Below, one piece after another: positions 1 through 7,515 of a stretch of 64,000 bases of DNA. Source of the DNA: Blastomussa wellsi (Eukaryota > Cnidaria > Anthozoa > Scleractinia > Plerogyridae); contig OX393566.1 of NCBI GenBank assembly GCA_947652115.1, positions 11,735,374 to 11,799,373 on the forward strand, read 5' to 3'. The position numbers were made by a program, and so were the translations under genes. The notes under the pieces are model-generated. The model ran no database searches. It was not told the origin of the DNA and saw only the letters and a list, made by a program, of their open reading frames with translations. How positions within the stretch are numbered: the stretch's first letter is position 1; the number at the start of each line of letters is the position of its first letter.

Positions 1-259
1 TGACATTTCCTCCATCTGCGTGACCATCGTGTCTCTGTAATTAGTGATTTCTCGGTCAATCATTACGGCCTCACGTAACATCACACCCCTCACCGCGTTT
101 TCGAGGATGTCATTCACCGGATGTTTCTTTTTATGGGGGGGGGGGGGGGTGAACTGCTTCTGCCGTGGCTTCAACCGTGCTTTTGTTGTTTGGCTCGACA
201 GCAATCTCTTCCTCATTTGCTTGTTCCTTGTTCTTTGACTTTGTGCTAAGACAACCCAT
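1..259 (-). CDS. Partial acidic/Pro-rich protein with acylation-type N-terminus, runs off the window
   Basis: The minus strand reads from an ATG at 259. The first residues are MGCLSTKS, a classic N-myristoylation context (Gly2, Ser/Thr6) with Cys3 available for palmitoylation, so membrane anchoring is a reasonable inference. A Glu/Asn/Lys-rich stretch and a short proline run follow. The proline run is encoded by 15 consecutive C on this strand (135-149), where the frame terminates. A neighbouring frame is open from there to the window edge and looks coding (charged, helical, ending in TQMEEMS). The break is therefore a homopolymer-length change, either real or a sequencing error. A TATA-like CATAAAAGC lies about 35 nt upstream. 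The protein is not recognised by family, and its C-terminus is outside the window. Confidence 0.42.
135..149. repeat. 15-base poly-G tract inside a coding region
   Basis: Fifteen uninterrupted G on the plus strand encode a proline run on the minus strand. This is exactly where the reading frame of the acylated-N-terminus protein changes. Such tracts are error-prone in sequencing and slippage-prone in vivo. Confidence 0.9.
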
Positions 260-292
260 GAAAGACGATGGATCTGTCATTGCTCCGCTCGC

Positions 293-384
293 GCTTTTAT
301 GCACGAGGGAAGACCCCACCTGCCGTGTGACATCGGGGTATCCCCCTTTTTCGGGGGTCACGTGACCTATCGTTTGCTTATAAG
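293..384. promoter_or_regulatory. Probable bidirectional promoter with E-box palindrome
   Basis: Two divergent ORFs start at 259 (minus) and 423 (plus). Between them is the perfect 12-bp palindrome GGTCACGTGACC (356-367), containing a CACGTG E-box. A GGGGTATCCCCC block (335-346) lies to its left. TATA-like elements flank both sides: CATAAAAGC on the minus strand near 294-302 and TTATAAG on the plus strand at 378-384. The same E-box and GGGATACCC block recur in inverted orientation at 10810-10842. E-boxes of the form GTCACGTGAC are known bHLH-zip (MITF/TFE/USF) sites; their use here is inference. Confidence 0.6.
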
Positions 385-422
385 TGTGGGGCTCGAGGGG
401 CCATGTTCTTTGCGGGACGAAA

Positions 423-695
423 ATGGCAATGCGACGAAGTCGTCGATTGAGCGGAAGAAACCCCAAATTGGATATGACCGACGAACTGTTTCTCGAAGAA
501 ATTTTATATAGGTTTTTGAACCCATTGTGTTTGTTTCCGAACCCGTTTCGTTATGTGTTGAGATTGAGATACCAAAGTGTAGTGAGCCAAGATTGTGACA
601 AACGCGAACTGGCTGAGTTCGTGTTGAATAGTCATGGTGTTCCCGAGAACACGTTATTTTTTGCCACCGTGGTGATGAATGTAGAAGAGATTTAA
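423..695 (+). CDS. Small basic-start protein, unknown function
   Basis: A 90-codon ORF runs from an ATG 39 nt after a TATA-like element to a TAA. The start MAMRRSRRLSGR is strongly basic, which could be a nuclear localisation signal. The remainder is a mixed helical sequence (LFLEEILYRFL, LRLRYQSVV) without cysteine clusters or membrane segments. It lies divergent to the acylated protein, so it may be an early or regulatory gene of element 1. I do not recognise a family. An in-frame GTG lies upstream, but the ATG fits the TATA position better. Confidence 0.45.
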   Translation: MAMRRSRRLSGRNPKLDMTDELFLEEILYRFLNPLCLFPNPFRYVLRLRYQSVVSQDCDKRELAEFVLNSHGVPENTLFFATVVMNVEEI

Positions 696-1019
696 AGTCG
701 GTGTCGTTTTTCTTTTTTGATAGGTTCATTCCTTGAAGACCACGTGTTAAGAGGATGCGAGGCACCGCCTCTTTCGTTTGATCTTAGATACCATAGAACC
801 TTTGATTTAGTTGTGTAGGAACTGGGTTCACTTATCGAGTTTCAGTTCGTGCGATGTCAGTTTATGATTCGCGATGCTGCTGCTGTGGGACAGTTGTTGA
901 TCGGATGACTTTTTCTTTGTTAGGATCGTTCCTCGAACAAGTAAGTATGAACAAGTTTGTATGTTGATGACATCGACAAGTTTGTATGTTGATGACTGTG
1001 TAATTAATTAACTATTAAC
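696..1019. other. Intergenic segment with a short tandem duplication
   Basis: No convincing gene is seen. A 21-bp unit beginning ACAAGTTTGTATGTTG occurs twice (951-971 and 976-996). Two similar short blocks, near 719-742 (TGATAGGTTCATTCCTTGAA) and 919-942 (TGTTAGGATCGTTCCTCGAA), suggest an older duplication. A CAAGTAAGT at 938-946 resembles a 5' splice site. Function is unknown. Confidence 0.5.
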
Positions 1020-1202
1020 TGATTTCTTATTTTATTTTGTATGTACTTTGGCATTTTATTTAATAATATGTGTTCAAGAACAGAGACAGGACTACTTTAA
1101 GAAAGGTGGCCCGCCCAGAATAGTTGCTAATTGCGGGTCGCCTAGGACTATGATCATATTGTAATGCTGATAAACAAATAAACTTGAACTTGAAACTTGA
1201 GT
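1020..1202 (+). mobile_element. 3'-end fragment of a non-LTR retrotransposon
   Basis: The segment ends in AATAAACTTGAACTTGAAACTTGAG. This short tandem tail (ACTTGA-type) after a polyadenylation-like AATAAA is typical of CR1/L2-like LINE 3' ends. A G/C-rich stretch upstream (CCCGCCCAGAATAGTTGC) fits the conserved 3' UTR of such elements. No reverse-transcriptase coding sequence remains. The 5' boundary is approximate. Confidence 0.5.
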
Positions 1203-1433
1203 GCTCATGAGACGATGTAATGCTTCGACCACGTGTTTGATCTAAACTATTACGTTGGACTTGAGGAGATGAACGGCAGCATTGTGTTTCTGGACATCGA
1301 CGGACATTTTCACACGCCCGAGGATCTTTGGTTTCATCAGTCTCGATGAAAAGAGAGACAAAGTCACCTGTGTAATGTAAACAATATTTTTTATTATTAA
1401 AGTTTTGCTGACAACAACAACAACAAAAATGTG

Positions 1434-1719
1434 TCATAGTTTTAATTTCTTTTTAGTTTGCATGATTGTCTTGGCGATTCGTTCAGTCATGGTTTTATGT
1501 CCGGGTAGATGATCGATGGCCTTGATCATCTTGGCGTCCGCTTTCCACTTGTCCCTCAAATTTTTGGCATGCCTGCAATCGATGTCGTGCTGTTTGGCAA
1601 TCCGGTCCAAACGATTGATCCCCTTGTCGCCGCGCTTCAGTCTTTTTGGCCAACGTGGTCCCAGGCCCCATGAACGGATACCCCGGCCAGTGAAATTCCA
1701 TGCCGGTCTTGGCCAACAA
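1434..1719 (-). pseudogene. Phospholipase A2-like protein (parvovirus VP1-type domain), frameshifted
   Basis: In one frame the minus strand gives a Gly-rich calcium-loop motif, YPFMGPGT. In the adjacent frame it gives LDRIAKQHDIDC, the catalytic His-Asp helix of the Phospholip_A2_4-type domain. A Lys-rich C-terminus follows (KWKADAKMIKAI, then TMQTKKKLKL-like). The two halves are separated by a one-base shift at the T5 homopolymer 1643-1647. In parvoviruses and some adintoviruses/Polintons this domain is a capsid-borne lipase that helps particles leave the endosome. It is the most 3' gene of the minus-strand structural cluster. The frame before the first Met (GRGFDIQSL) also looks coding, so the domain may once have been part of a longer virion protein. 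Confidence 0.72.
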
Positions 1720-1792
1720 ACTCTGGATGTCGAACCCTCTGCCTCGTTTGGGTTTTGTTTTTTCCTAGTCCGAGTCTTCGTCATAGTCTAAT

Positions 1793-2727
1793 TTACGGTG
1801 TAGTTTCTTGCCCTGAGCCCAATCTTCCCACTCTTGCGTGGGTTGTAACGACTTCGGTTTTCTTCTTCTTCTTTTTTGTTTGGGGTGGTTCTTCTTCCTC
1901 ATCCTCATCGTCGTCTACACCGGTGGCCGCTTGCTCCAACGCCGAGGTCGTGGAATCGTCTAACCCCAACTGTTTACAAAGACTACCCACCACGGCTTCT
2001 TGACTCCTTTTTTCAAGACTTGCTTGAAACCGTTGATGACTTTCTTGCTCGAGACGACCTTCTTCTTTTTCTTGCCAGGTGTCGTGAAAATGGTTTCTTG
2101 GACGTGGCGGGTTCCTTTTTTATGATTAGGGGTGTGGCGGGTGCACGAGGTGTTCGGGTGCCTTTGATGATTTCTTTCAATAAGTTCTCCCAGGGTGCGT
2201 TTAGAAACGCTTCGTCCTCGTCGTCGTCTCGTGCTGCAGGTCCCACACGCAAGGGACTTTGTCGGATGCGTTCGGTCAATCGTCCCACCTCCTTGCCGAC
2301 CGGTTTGAGTTTTTTCACGGCGATGCCCGGTGGAATGCGTTTGTCTTGAGAAATGAGTTGTTTTTCGACAGACAGGCGAGCCGCTTTACTCAAGAGTGCA
2401 CTCTCTGTCAATTTGCCTTTGTAATACTGGGTCAGTTGGTCCATCTCGTCCACGGGGACCATGATCACTTCGTCTGTCATTCTCCAGCAAGCTCTCGTAA
2501 CACCTTTGCCAGTAGATGGCTTCTTCCGTCAAGTCTCTTATTTCTTTCTGCCAGTTGCGTCGGGCGTCGCTGGATTGGGTGCACCAAGTGATCGTTTTAC
2601 CTGGCAGGGTGGTGGCACTGATCTCTTGACAAGGGAGAAACACTGTTTCGTCGTTGTATTTGGTCGCTAAATGATCTTGTATGAGTTTGTCGTAGGCTTT
2701 ATGGCATCGGTCTAAATTCTGTTCCAA
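1793..2727 (-). pseudogene. Conserved virion-type helical protein, frameshifted
   Basis: Three overlapping frames make up one apparent gene. The N-terminal part (from the ATG at 2727) contains NWQKEIRDLTEEAIYWQ. The middle part (2013-2480) contains MDQLTQYYKGKLTESALL, then RIPPGIAVKKLKP, then RLTERIRQ, an acidic linker and a highly basic tail. The last part (1793-1993) contains LCKQLGLDDSTTSALEQ followed by Asp/Glu-rich and poly-Lys stretches. I recognise the pattern as one that recurs in the structural cluster of animal Polinton-like elements, but no biochemical role is known to me. The mix of helices and basic tail would suit an internal capsid or DNA-associated protein. At least two frameshifts make this copy a pseudogene or an error-laden gene. 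Confidence 0.5.
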
Positions 2728-2794
2728 CTCGGCGTTTCTGTCGTTGGCTTCCTTAATAACTGGACGAGCCGGGTGTTGGTGTCTTGGAACAAGG

Positions 2795-3430
2795 TTAATT
2801 TCTTTTCTTGCGACAGTGACATGCTTTCAAGGTGTGGCGTAAACCGGACCAAAATCCTTGTCCCTGCTGATTGAACAGAAAGTCTCTGCGTCGTTTCACC
2901 GAGTATCTGCGTTTACTCAACTCGCACAACCTGCTTTTTCGCCTGCTCAACTTCTTGACGACCGAGGGACTCACGGGAATGTTTTTCTTGAGAAGATTCA
3001 AGACCATTTCACTCACGGCGTTGATCTGATCCGAATTGGCGTGCGTCAGCATCTCTTGACCTTTGTAACGGTTGGCCTCGTTGAGAATGGCCTCCAGAAA
3101 TGGACGTTGACGTCGTAATCGCTTCATGGCGCTTTGATCGTCTGTAGGGTGTGTCATGCAATAGGGGGAAGCTCGTTTGGCGTACCCTTTGTCCACAACC
3201 CAGTTGGTATAACTCTTGTCACCCCCTCTCCCTTTGTACTGTTGAAATTGCCGTTTGTATCCTTGGACGGTCCGTTTGGCTTTGTCGTAATCCACGGGTT
3301 GTTTGAGGGCCTTTATCAGGTCACTGATGACGTTGACCCCTTTCTTAAAATCCACGATCCACGGGATCATACCACCCTTTTGTCGCTTTCGTTGTTTGGT
3401 TCTTCGTCTTCTTTTCTGGGTCTTCTTCAT
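2795..3430 (-). CDS. Highly basic core-like protein
   Basis: The ORF of about 211 codons starts near MKKTQKRRRRTKQRKRQ and then reads KGGMIPWIVDF. A middle basic/aromatic region follows, and the C-terminal half contains INAVSEMVLNLLKKNIPVSP, then KKLSRRKSRLCELSKRRYSVKRRRDF. Arg/Lys-rich tracts followed by a Gly-Gly and a hydrophobic stretch resemble the core/pX precursors of adenoviruses, which bind DNA and are cut at G-G-type sites by adenain. The next gene upstream (3345-3542) repeats the KRQKGG motif. The role as a DNA-condensing core protein is inferred. This is one of the longer uninterrupted frames in element 1. Confidence 0.5.
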   Translation of the reverse strand: MKKTQKRRRRTKQRKRQKGGMIPWIVDFKKGVNVISDLIKALKQPVDYDKAKRTVQGYKRQFQQYKGRGGDKSYTNWVVDKGYAKRASPYCMTHPTDDQSAMKRLRRQRPFLEAILNEANRYKGQEMLTHANSDQINAVSEMVLNLLKKNIPVSPSVVKKLSRRKSRLCELSKRRYSVKRRRDFLFNQQGQGFWSGLRHTLKACHCRKKRN

Positions 3431-3542
3431 CGTAACCCGCTGCTCCCGAGATGCCACCCAACACAGCTGCTTTTCCTCCGGCGGTCAAAGTGGGAATGAG
3501 TGCTGCCAAGGGCAACAACCCTCCTTTTTGTCTCTTTCGCAT
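3345..3542 (-). CDS. pX-like small protein (RKRQKGG plus hydrophobic Gly/Ala segment)
   Basis: The start MRKRQKGGLLPLAALIP is followed by an Ala/Gly-rich hydrophobic segment (AVLGGISGAAG) and a charged tail. A basic stretch, Gly-Gly, then a hydrophobic Gly/Ala helix is the layout of adenoviral pX and of the PX proteins of adintoviruses. The family is associated with virion cores or membrane activity. The ORF overlaps the 3' end of the ATPase gene and the 5' end of the next basic gene in a different frame. That overlap could be real compression or the result of a nearby frameshift. Confidence 0.5.
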   Translation of the reverse strand: MRKRQKGGLLPLAALIPTLTAGGKAAVLGGISGAAGYDEEDPEKKTKNQTTKATKGWYDPVDRGF

Positions 3543-4041
3543 TCCTCTAAATCCAGTGCCAGGTACCCAAATGGACGTTCCGTCACGCTTCGAAATCGTT
3601 CTTGCACGTCTTTCCAATGCGTAGGTTCTTGAAGGCCACGATGTAATGGGCGTTACGAGAAATGCTCTTGGCGTATTTGCCGGGTGGGAACATGTCTTGA
3701 CGCAAATACACCACCGTGATGATTCTGTGATGCGAATGTTTCGAGTTTGTCGTTGCCTCCCTCTTCCATCAGATCGTCCATGACCTCCCTTGGGAAACCA
3801 CCTTTTTCAAATCTTCCAGGTCGGGAATGCCTTCGTGAAAAGCGATGCCGTGTCGTTTCACCGTATGGAAACCGTCTTGCCACGCCCCGTAACAATAATG
3901 AATCTTGGGTGGGCATGTCTCGAACAACTCGAGATTTTCCGTCAAGAGTTGACTTGTGAAGACCGTTTTTCCACATCCCGAAGGACCGACGATCATCACA
4001 CTAGACGGGGTTTGGAATCGAAACGCCTCGCTTCGGTCCAT
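3485..4041 (-). pseudogene. Genome-packaging ATPase (FtsK/HerA type), multiply frameshifted
   Basis: From the ATG at 4041 the protein shows a Walker A motif, MIVGPSGCGKT. In another frame it shows a Walker B motif, VMDDLMEEGGND, followed by YLRQDMFPPGKYAKSISRN and a C-terminal block, WKDVQERFRSVTERPFGY. These fit the short (about 190-residue) A32-like packaging ATPase that pumps DNA into Polinton and related capsids. The segments lie in three frames, so at least three frameshifts separate them. I prefer the ATG at 4041 because the upstream part of the open frame (4042-4164) is merely the antisense of the tRNA-like gene. Its neighbours are the protease upstream and pX-like genes downstream. 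Confidence 0.8.
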
Positions 4042-4091
4042 GGCATCACAATGACATGACAAGGTGTTTTGTCGCGATAAAAAGGGGTGGA

Positions 4092-4164
4092 TGCTTCGGT
4101 GGTCCAACGGCGAGGATACCGAGTTGTGGCGTCGGGGATTCAGGTTCGATTCCTGCCAGAGCAA
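4092..4164 (+). tRNA. tRNA-His(GUG)-like gene inside element 1
   Basis: The plus strand folds as a cloverleaf. An acceptor GCTTCGG/CCAGAGC has one C-A mismatch, and T at 4092 can pair with A at 4163, mimicking the extra -1 base of tRNA-His. The D stem is GTCC/GGAT. The anticodon arm CCGAG-TTGTGGC-GTCGG has one G-G mismatch and anticodon GTG at 4126-4128. The T arm is CAGG-TTCGATT-CCTG. TGGTCCAACGG fits the Pol III A box and GGTTCGATTCC is a perfect B box. A T7 run at 4183-4189 provides a terminator. The mismatches mean it could be a degenerate or special-purpose tRNA-like RNA. Confidence 0.65.
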
Positions 4165-4182
4165 TTCAAAGACACACCCAAC

Positions 4183-4189
4183 TTTTTTT
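4183..4189 (+). terminator. RNA polymerase III terminator (T7)
   Basis: Seven T start 18 nt after the 3' end of the tRNA-like gene. This is the position and form expected of a Pol III stop signal. Confidence 0.6.
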
Positions 4190-4255
4190 ATTCAAGATAA
4201 CAACTGCCTTACACCGCTTCCGTTAGAAGCGCTTCCGTTTTGTTTATAAGGTCTC

Positions 4256-4678
4256 TTACTGATTTCCTTCAACTTCAACTCGTTTACAATGAATTGCTTT
4301 AACTGGATTGACAAACTCGTGCATGCTCTTGTCTCGGGCTCGAGCTACATCAAGGCGTAGTCGCCGCAACTCTGACTAAGCGGGGACTGTAAACTCTGTC
4401 CGTTGCTGATCACGTATTTCCATTGGGTGTTCAACCACGCTTCCAGGGGTTCGGTTGTCCGGTACGTGCTCAAGGGTAGGGCGTAACTGTCCAAGACTTC
4501 GCACATGTTCCCCTTTGTGGTCCACAGGGCGATCCAATGACGTCCGGGGGACTGCGCCGGATCCGTGTTCACGATGTAACCTTGTGGCCTGTCTCTTTTT
4601 AGGTTCTCGGGTAAACGATCGCAAGTCACCGTGCCGTAAAACGGGTTCAGGGTTCAGGAACGGATCGAGTCGAGCCAT
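4256..4678 (-). pseudogene. Adenain-like (C5/Ulp1-fold) cysteine protease, frameshifted
   Basis: The start MARLDPFLNP (ATG at 4678) immediately follows the capsid gene. After a frame change caused by a local AACCCTG duplication, the frame continues with TCDRLPENL. It shows GRHWIALW (catalytic His), EVLDSYALP (acidic residue), NGQSLQSPLSQSCGDYALM (oxyanion Gln region and catalytic Cys) and then a TAG. A neighbouring frame continues with ARDKSMHEFV. These are the hallmarks of the adenovirus-type maturation protease that cleaves capsid and core precursors at Gly-Gly-like sites. The two pX/core-like neighbours carry such sites. The triad residues are intact, but the frame is broken at least twice. 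Confidence 0.78.
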
Positions 4679-6003
4679 GTTGTCGTCGATCTCCAAGAGA
4701 TTCTCAAATTCACCGTAGACGAGGGTGGTGATATTCACGGCTGGATTGGCTCCAAAACTGAGAATAAGGTGCACGTCTGCGCTCTGCTTGGGGTTCAACA
4801 CGGGGGTGTCAAAACATCCGTTGGCTGCGTTGTCAAATACAAAAACGTGTAGTTGTTGCCGTGACCCCATTCCACGCTTCTCACCATGTTTCCTTTCTGT
4901 TTACACAAACATCCCGTGGCTTGTAAGAACCTGAAGTAACCTCTCCCATCCCGGGTGTCGTCGTTGTGAATCAACTCCTAGGTCTCATAGGGATATTCTT
5001 CGCCTCTCACCGATTGTCGGATACTGCTCAATCCAAATTTCTGAAAACTGAAGGGATTGTTGGCCACGTTGCCTGTGAACACGGTGAGACAATACCATTC
5101 CCACGATGAGACGATTGGGGACTCGACCCTGGAACAGATTGTTGCATTCGTAGCGTTGCTGGTTGTCTTGCATGTTGAAGGTTCTTGTTTCTCCTCGCAC
5201 TGTGGGATAACCGAACGGTTTCTTCTGCTACAATTCCAGGTACACGGAGGGATTGAGTCTCAAGATACAATTTCACTTTGACGTCTTCGGCGGTCAGGCG
5301 TCCAGCTAGGGGAGCCACTCCGTTGAGGAACACGTCGGGGGAATTGAAGTACATCTGGATCTGGATCTGTACCCCGGGTACCAACACTTTGTTCAGATGA
5401 AAGAATTCGACGTGGGGTTTGAACCGTAACACGTACGCGTTTTCTTCTGGAGTACTTCCACTTCGGCTTTCATGGCGAGCACCGCTTCTTTCTGGGTGAT
5501 GGACAGAGCTGTATAGGTTGCATGTGGCCAAACATTGTCCAGGTTCTTGGCTGTCAAGGTGGCTGCACAATCGACGGCATTGTACCAACCTTGAGGTTTC
5601 AAGAGGGTGTCTCCGTCATCTCTGTCGCAGTTGAGCAATGTTTCTAGGTACGCCTTGTAATGGTACGTGTCTGTCTGGGGGCTGATCAAGGTCCCGTTGA
5701 GTTTCACGTTGATCTGCTTGAACAGGGTGAAGGCCAAGTTGTTGGCGGGAAACAGATTTTCGTCCGCCACCAAATTGTCACCATTGGCTTTCTTCAGACT
5801 CAATTCCAATTCGAAGTAACTGCGGCTCAGATCGATTCTTGGGGGTCGATCTGAAATTCCACGGGATTGATGCCCGTGGTGAATGTCTGAATGGGGACCA
5901 TGCGGTAACTGGAGATGCTGACATCGGTCGGAGGCACTCGAAAGAGATTCAACACTGTATTTTTGACAACCGAGGAGTCTGTCAATGGGACGAGATCCGT
6001 CAT
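4679..6003 (-). pseudogene. Major capsid protein (double jelly-roll hexon-like), frameshifted
   Basis: The frames in order start at MTDLVPLTDSSVVKNTVLNL (ATG about 6003), then FRVPPTDVSI and TGINPVEFQI. Next comes LSRSYFELELSLKKANGDNL, then LFKQINVKLNGTLISPQTD and HYKAYLETLLN. Later frames hold RFKPHVEFFHLNKVLVPGVQ, QGRVPNRLIVGMV and finally LVYGEFENLLEID, which abuts the protease start. The length of about 440 residues and these motifs fit the Polinton major capsid protein, a hexon-like double jelly roll that trimerises into the icosahedral shell. At least four frameshifts are needed to pass along the gene. It is flanked by a small basic gene upstream and the protease downstream, as is usual for this virus group. 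Confidence 0.85.
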
Positions 6004-6197
6004 CGTCGTCGTCGTCGTTTGCCTTGCCTTCTGCATTTTGGAATGAGCCTTCCACCACGTGGACGCTTCTTTATAAGCTTCAACTGATCCACCATGTCTT
6101 GCCACGGTAAACGATTTTTCGTGGGGAGCACGATGCCACCTCGCTGCTGTTTGGCTCGAAGGATCCTTTTCATGCATCTCCAATAGATGGGATTCAT
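6000..6197 (-). CDS. Small Arg/Lys-rich protein
   Basis: The 65-codon ORF contains MKRILRAKQQRGGIVLP, then NRLPWQDMVDQLKLIKKRP, and ends RRQGKRRRRR. The RQQRGG followed by a hydrophobic stretch again looks like a core/pX-type maturation site. It sits between the 81-codon basic gene upstream and the capsid gene, overlapping the capsid start by a few bases in another frame. The function is not known; a small virion core peptide is a reasonable guess. Confidence 0.42.
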   Translation of the reverse strand: MNPIYWRCMKRILRAKQQRGGIVLPTKNRLPWQDMVDQLKLIKKRPRGGRLIPKCRRQGKRRRRR

Positions 6198-6439
6198 TTT
6201 CCAAAGAGATCGTCCAAACTTCGTTTTGCTCTTTTGTTGACTGTTTGTAAAGCTTCACGTTTCACGGCTCGTTTGTCACCCCTCTTCGCCCCTGCGATCG
6301 CACCCCAAATGTTCGGTAACGGGGTGACGCGAATTTTTAAACCTTTCCATCCCTCGGAAGAGCTTTCTCGGATGAGATCTCGGAAGAAGCCGGTCCCGTC
6401 TTGGTCGGAATAATAACGCGTCAAACTGCTTCCTCTCAT
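6194..6439 (-). CDS. Small basic structural-cluster protein
   Basis: This intact 81-codon ORF starts MRGSSLTRYYSDQDGTGFF, continues with VTPLPNIWGAIAGAKRGD and ends in a basic helix, ALQTVNKRAKRSLDDLFGK. It overlaps the 3' end of the penton-like gene by a few bases and the next small gene's start by four. This tight packing suggests one transcription unit. The MRG start with a Tyr-rich head and a basic tail resembles small virion proteins placed between penton and capsid genes in other Polintons. I cannot assign a function. Confidence 0.5.
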   Translation of the reverse strand: MRGSSLTRYYSDQDGTGFFRDLIRESSSEGWKGLKIRVTPLPNIWGAIAGAKRGDKRAVKREALQTVNKRAKRSLDDLFGK

Positions 6440-7476
6440 TCTCCTTTGAAGTGCAACGTCACGATCGTCCTGCCTTGTCCACCAAACTCTGCCAAGGGTC
6501 CGTTCGTCTCGGCGACTTGTGTTTCGATAACGTCCAAAACTTCTTTACGTACAGGAATATATTGAATGTGGAGCGGTGCAAAGTAAGCGCTGCTTTGTCC
6601 TTTTCTCTCGTAGTTGACTTGCCTCAGTAGATCCGTCACTTGATTTCCCACCACGGAACTCTGTGCCATGCCCGAGTAGACGAACAGAGATCGAGACGCG
6701 GTAGTCCCCACCACGTGTCGAAACGCTTTGTTCAAGTTGATGAATCGCCAGTTGCAGTACAAGCTCAATTTGAGAAACTCTCCATTACTCCCCCACAAGG
6801 CGGGATCTCCCGCGAAATCTTTCACGTCGTCATTGTCTTTGTTGATGGTGGGAATCGTGTCTCACTCAAATTCCAGGAGGAGACTCGGTCCCAAACCCAT
6901 GCCGTTCGTCGTCTGTGTCAGCCACCACATTTTCAAGGCTAGGTTTTTGTGATTCAGAATTTGGGGGGGAGGACTTGTTCTGCGGGTCGTGTCTTTGTTG
7001 TCCAAGACGATTTCCTCTCCTTCCCACTTGAATTTGATGTAGGTACGCTTGCCGTCTCGTGCCTCGAGGTAGCTTCTGCCTAACAAGGGGCCACTGTAGG
7101 CTGTGAATTTTTTCTGATCGTAGAAATACGTCACTCTTTTCATGAAATCCACGCCATTCACGGTGGAAAACACGTTGTTCAAGTCGCTGGCATTCATTTT
7201 GCTGGTCCCGTGGTTGAATCGTATGGGATAGGTCGTGCCACGATTATTTCTCACCCACGTGTACATGAAGAGGGTGGTGTCTGGATCCTAGGTCACGGCC
7301 GGAATGGTCAGTTCGGCATTGGGCAACGAAATGCTGCACAGTCCTACGCGCCATCCGGTGACGGACAATCGAATGGGGCTGGGTAAACGCACTTTGAAGT
7401 GACTGTTGGTATTGTGGGGAAATTCGGCGTGACTGTTGTCGCTGAATAAGGGCACGTAAGACTCCTCCGCCGCAAT
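6436..7476 (-). pseudogene. Penton-like minor capsid protein, broken
   Basis: The upstream frame shows SYVPLFSDNSHAEFPHN, then HFKVRLPSPIRLSVTGWRVGL and CSISLPNAEL, the N-terminal beta-strand pattern of this minor capsid family. An in-frame TAG occurs at 7288-7290. The frame continues with MYTWVRNNRGTTYPIRFNHG and LTQTTNGMGLGPSLLLEFE, then shifts near 6840. The last part (6436-6825) holds LYCNWRFINLNKAF, LHIQYIPVRKEVLDVIETQV and TIVTLHFKGE. Such proteins are thought to form single jelly-roll pentons at capsid vertices. No ATG is visible at the expected start; ATT sits there (7474-7476). Nonsense plus frameshift plus start loss indicates decay. Confidence 0.68.
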
Positions 7477-7515
7477 CCTTGTCGAGACGGTTTAGTTGTG
7501 TGGTGATGCACTGGA

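Noticed and set aside
949..1000. Terminal inverted repeat of element 1
   Set aside because: The repeat is direct and only 21 bp. No matching inverted copy was seen near 17.5 kb.
4042..4164. N-terminal extension of the packaging ATPase
   Set aside because: The extra 41 codons are exactly antisense to the tRNA-like gene; the Met at 4041 precedes the conserved part directly.
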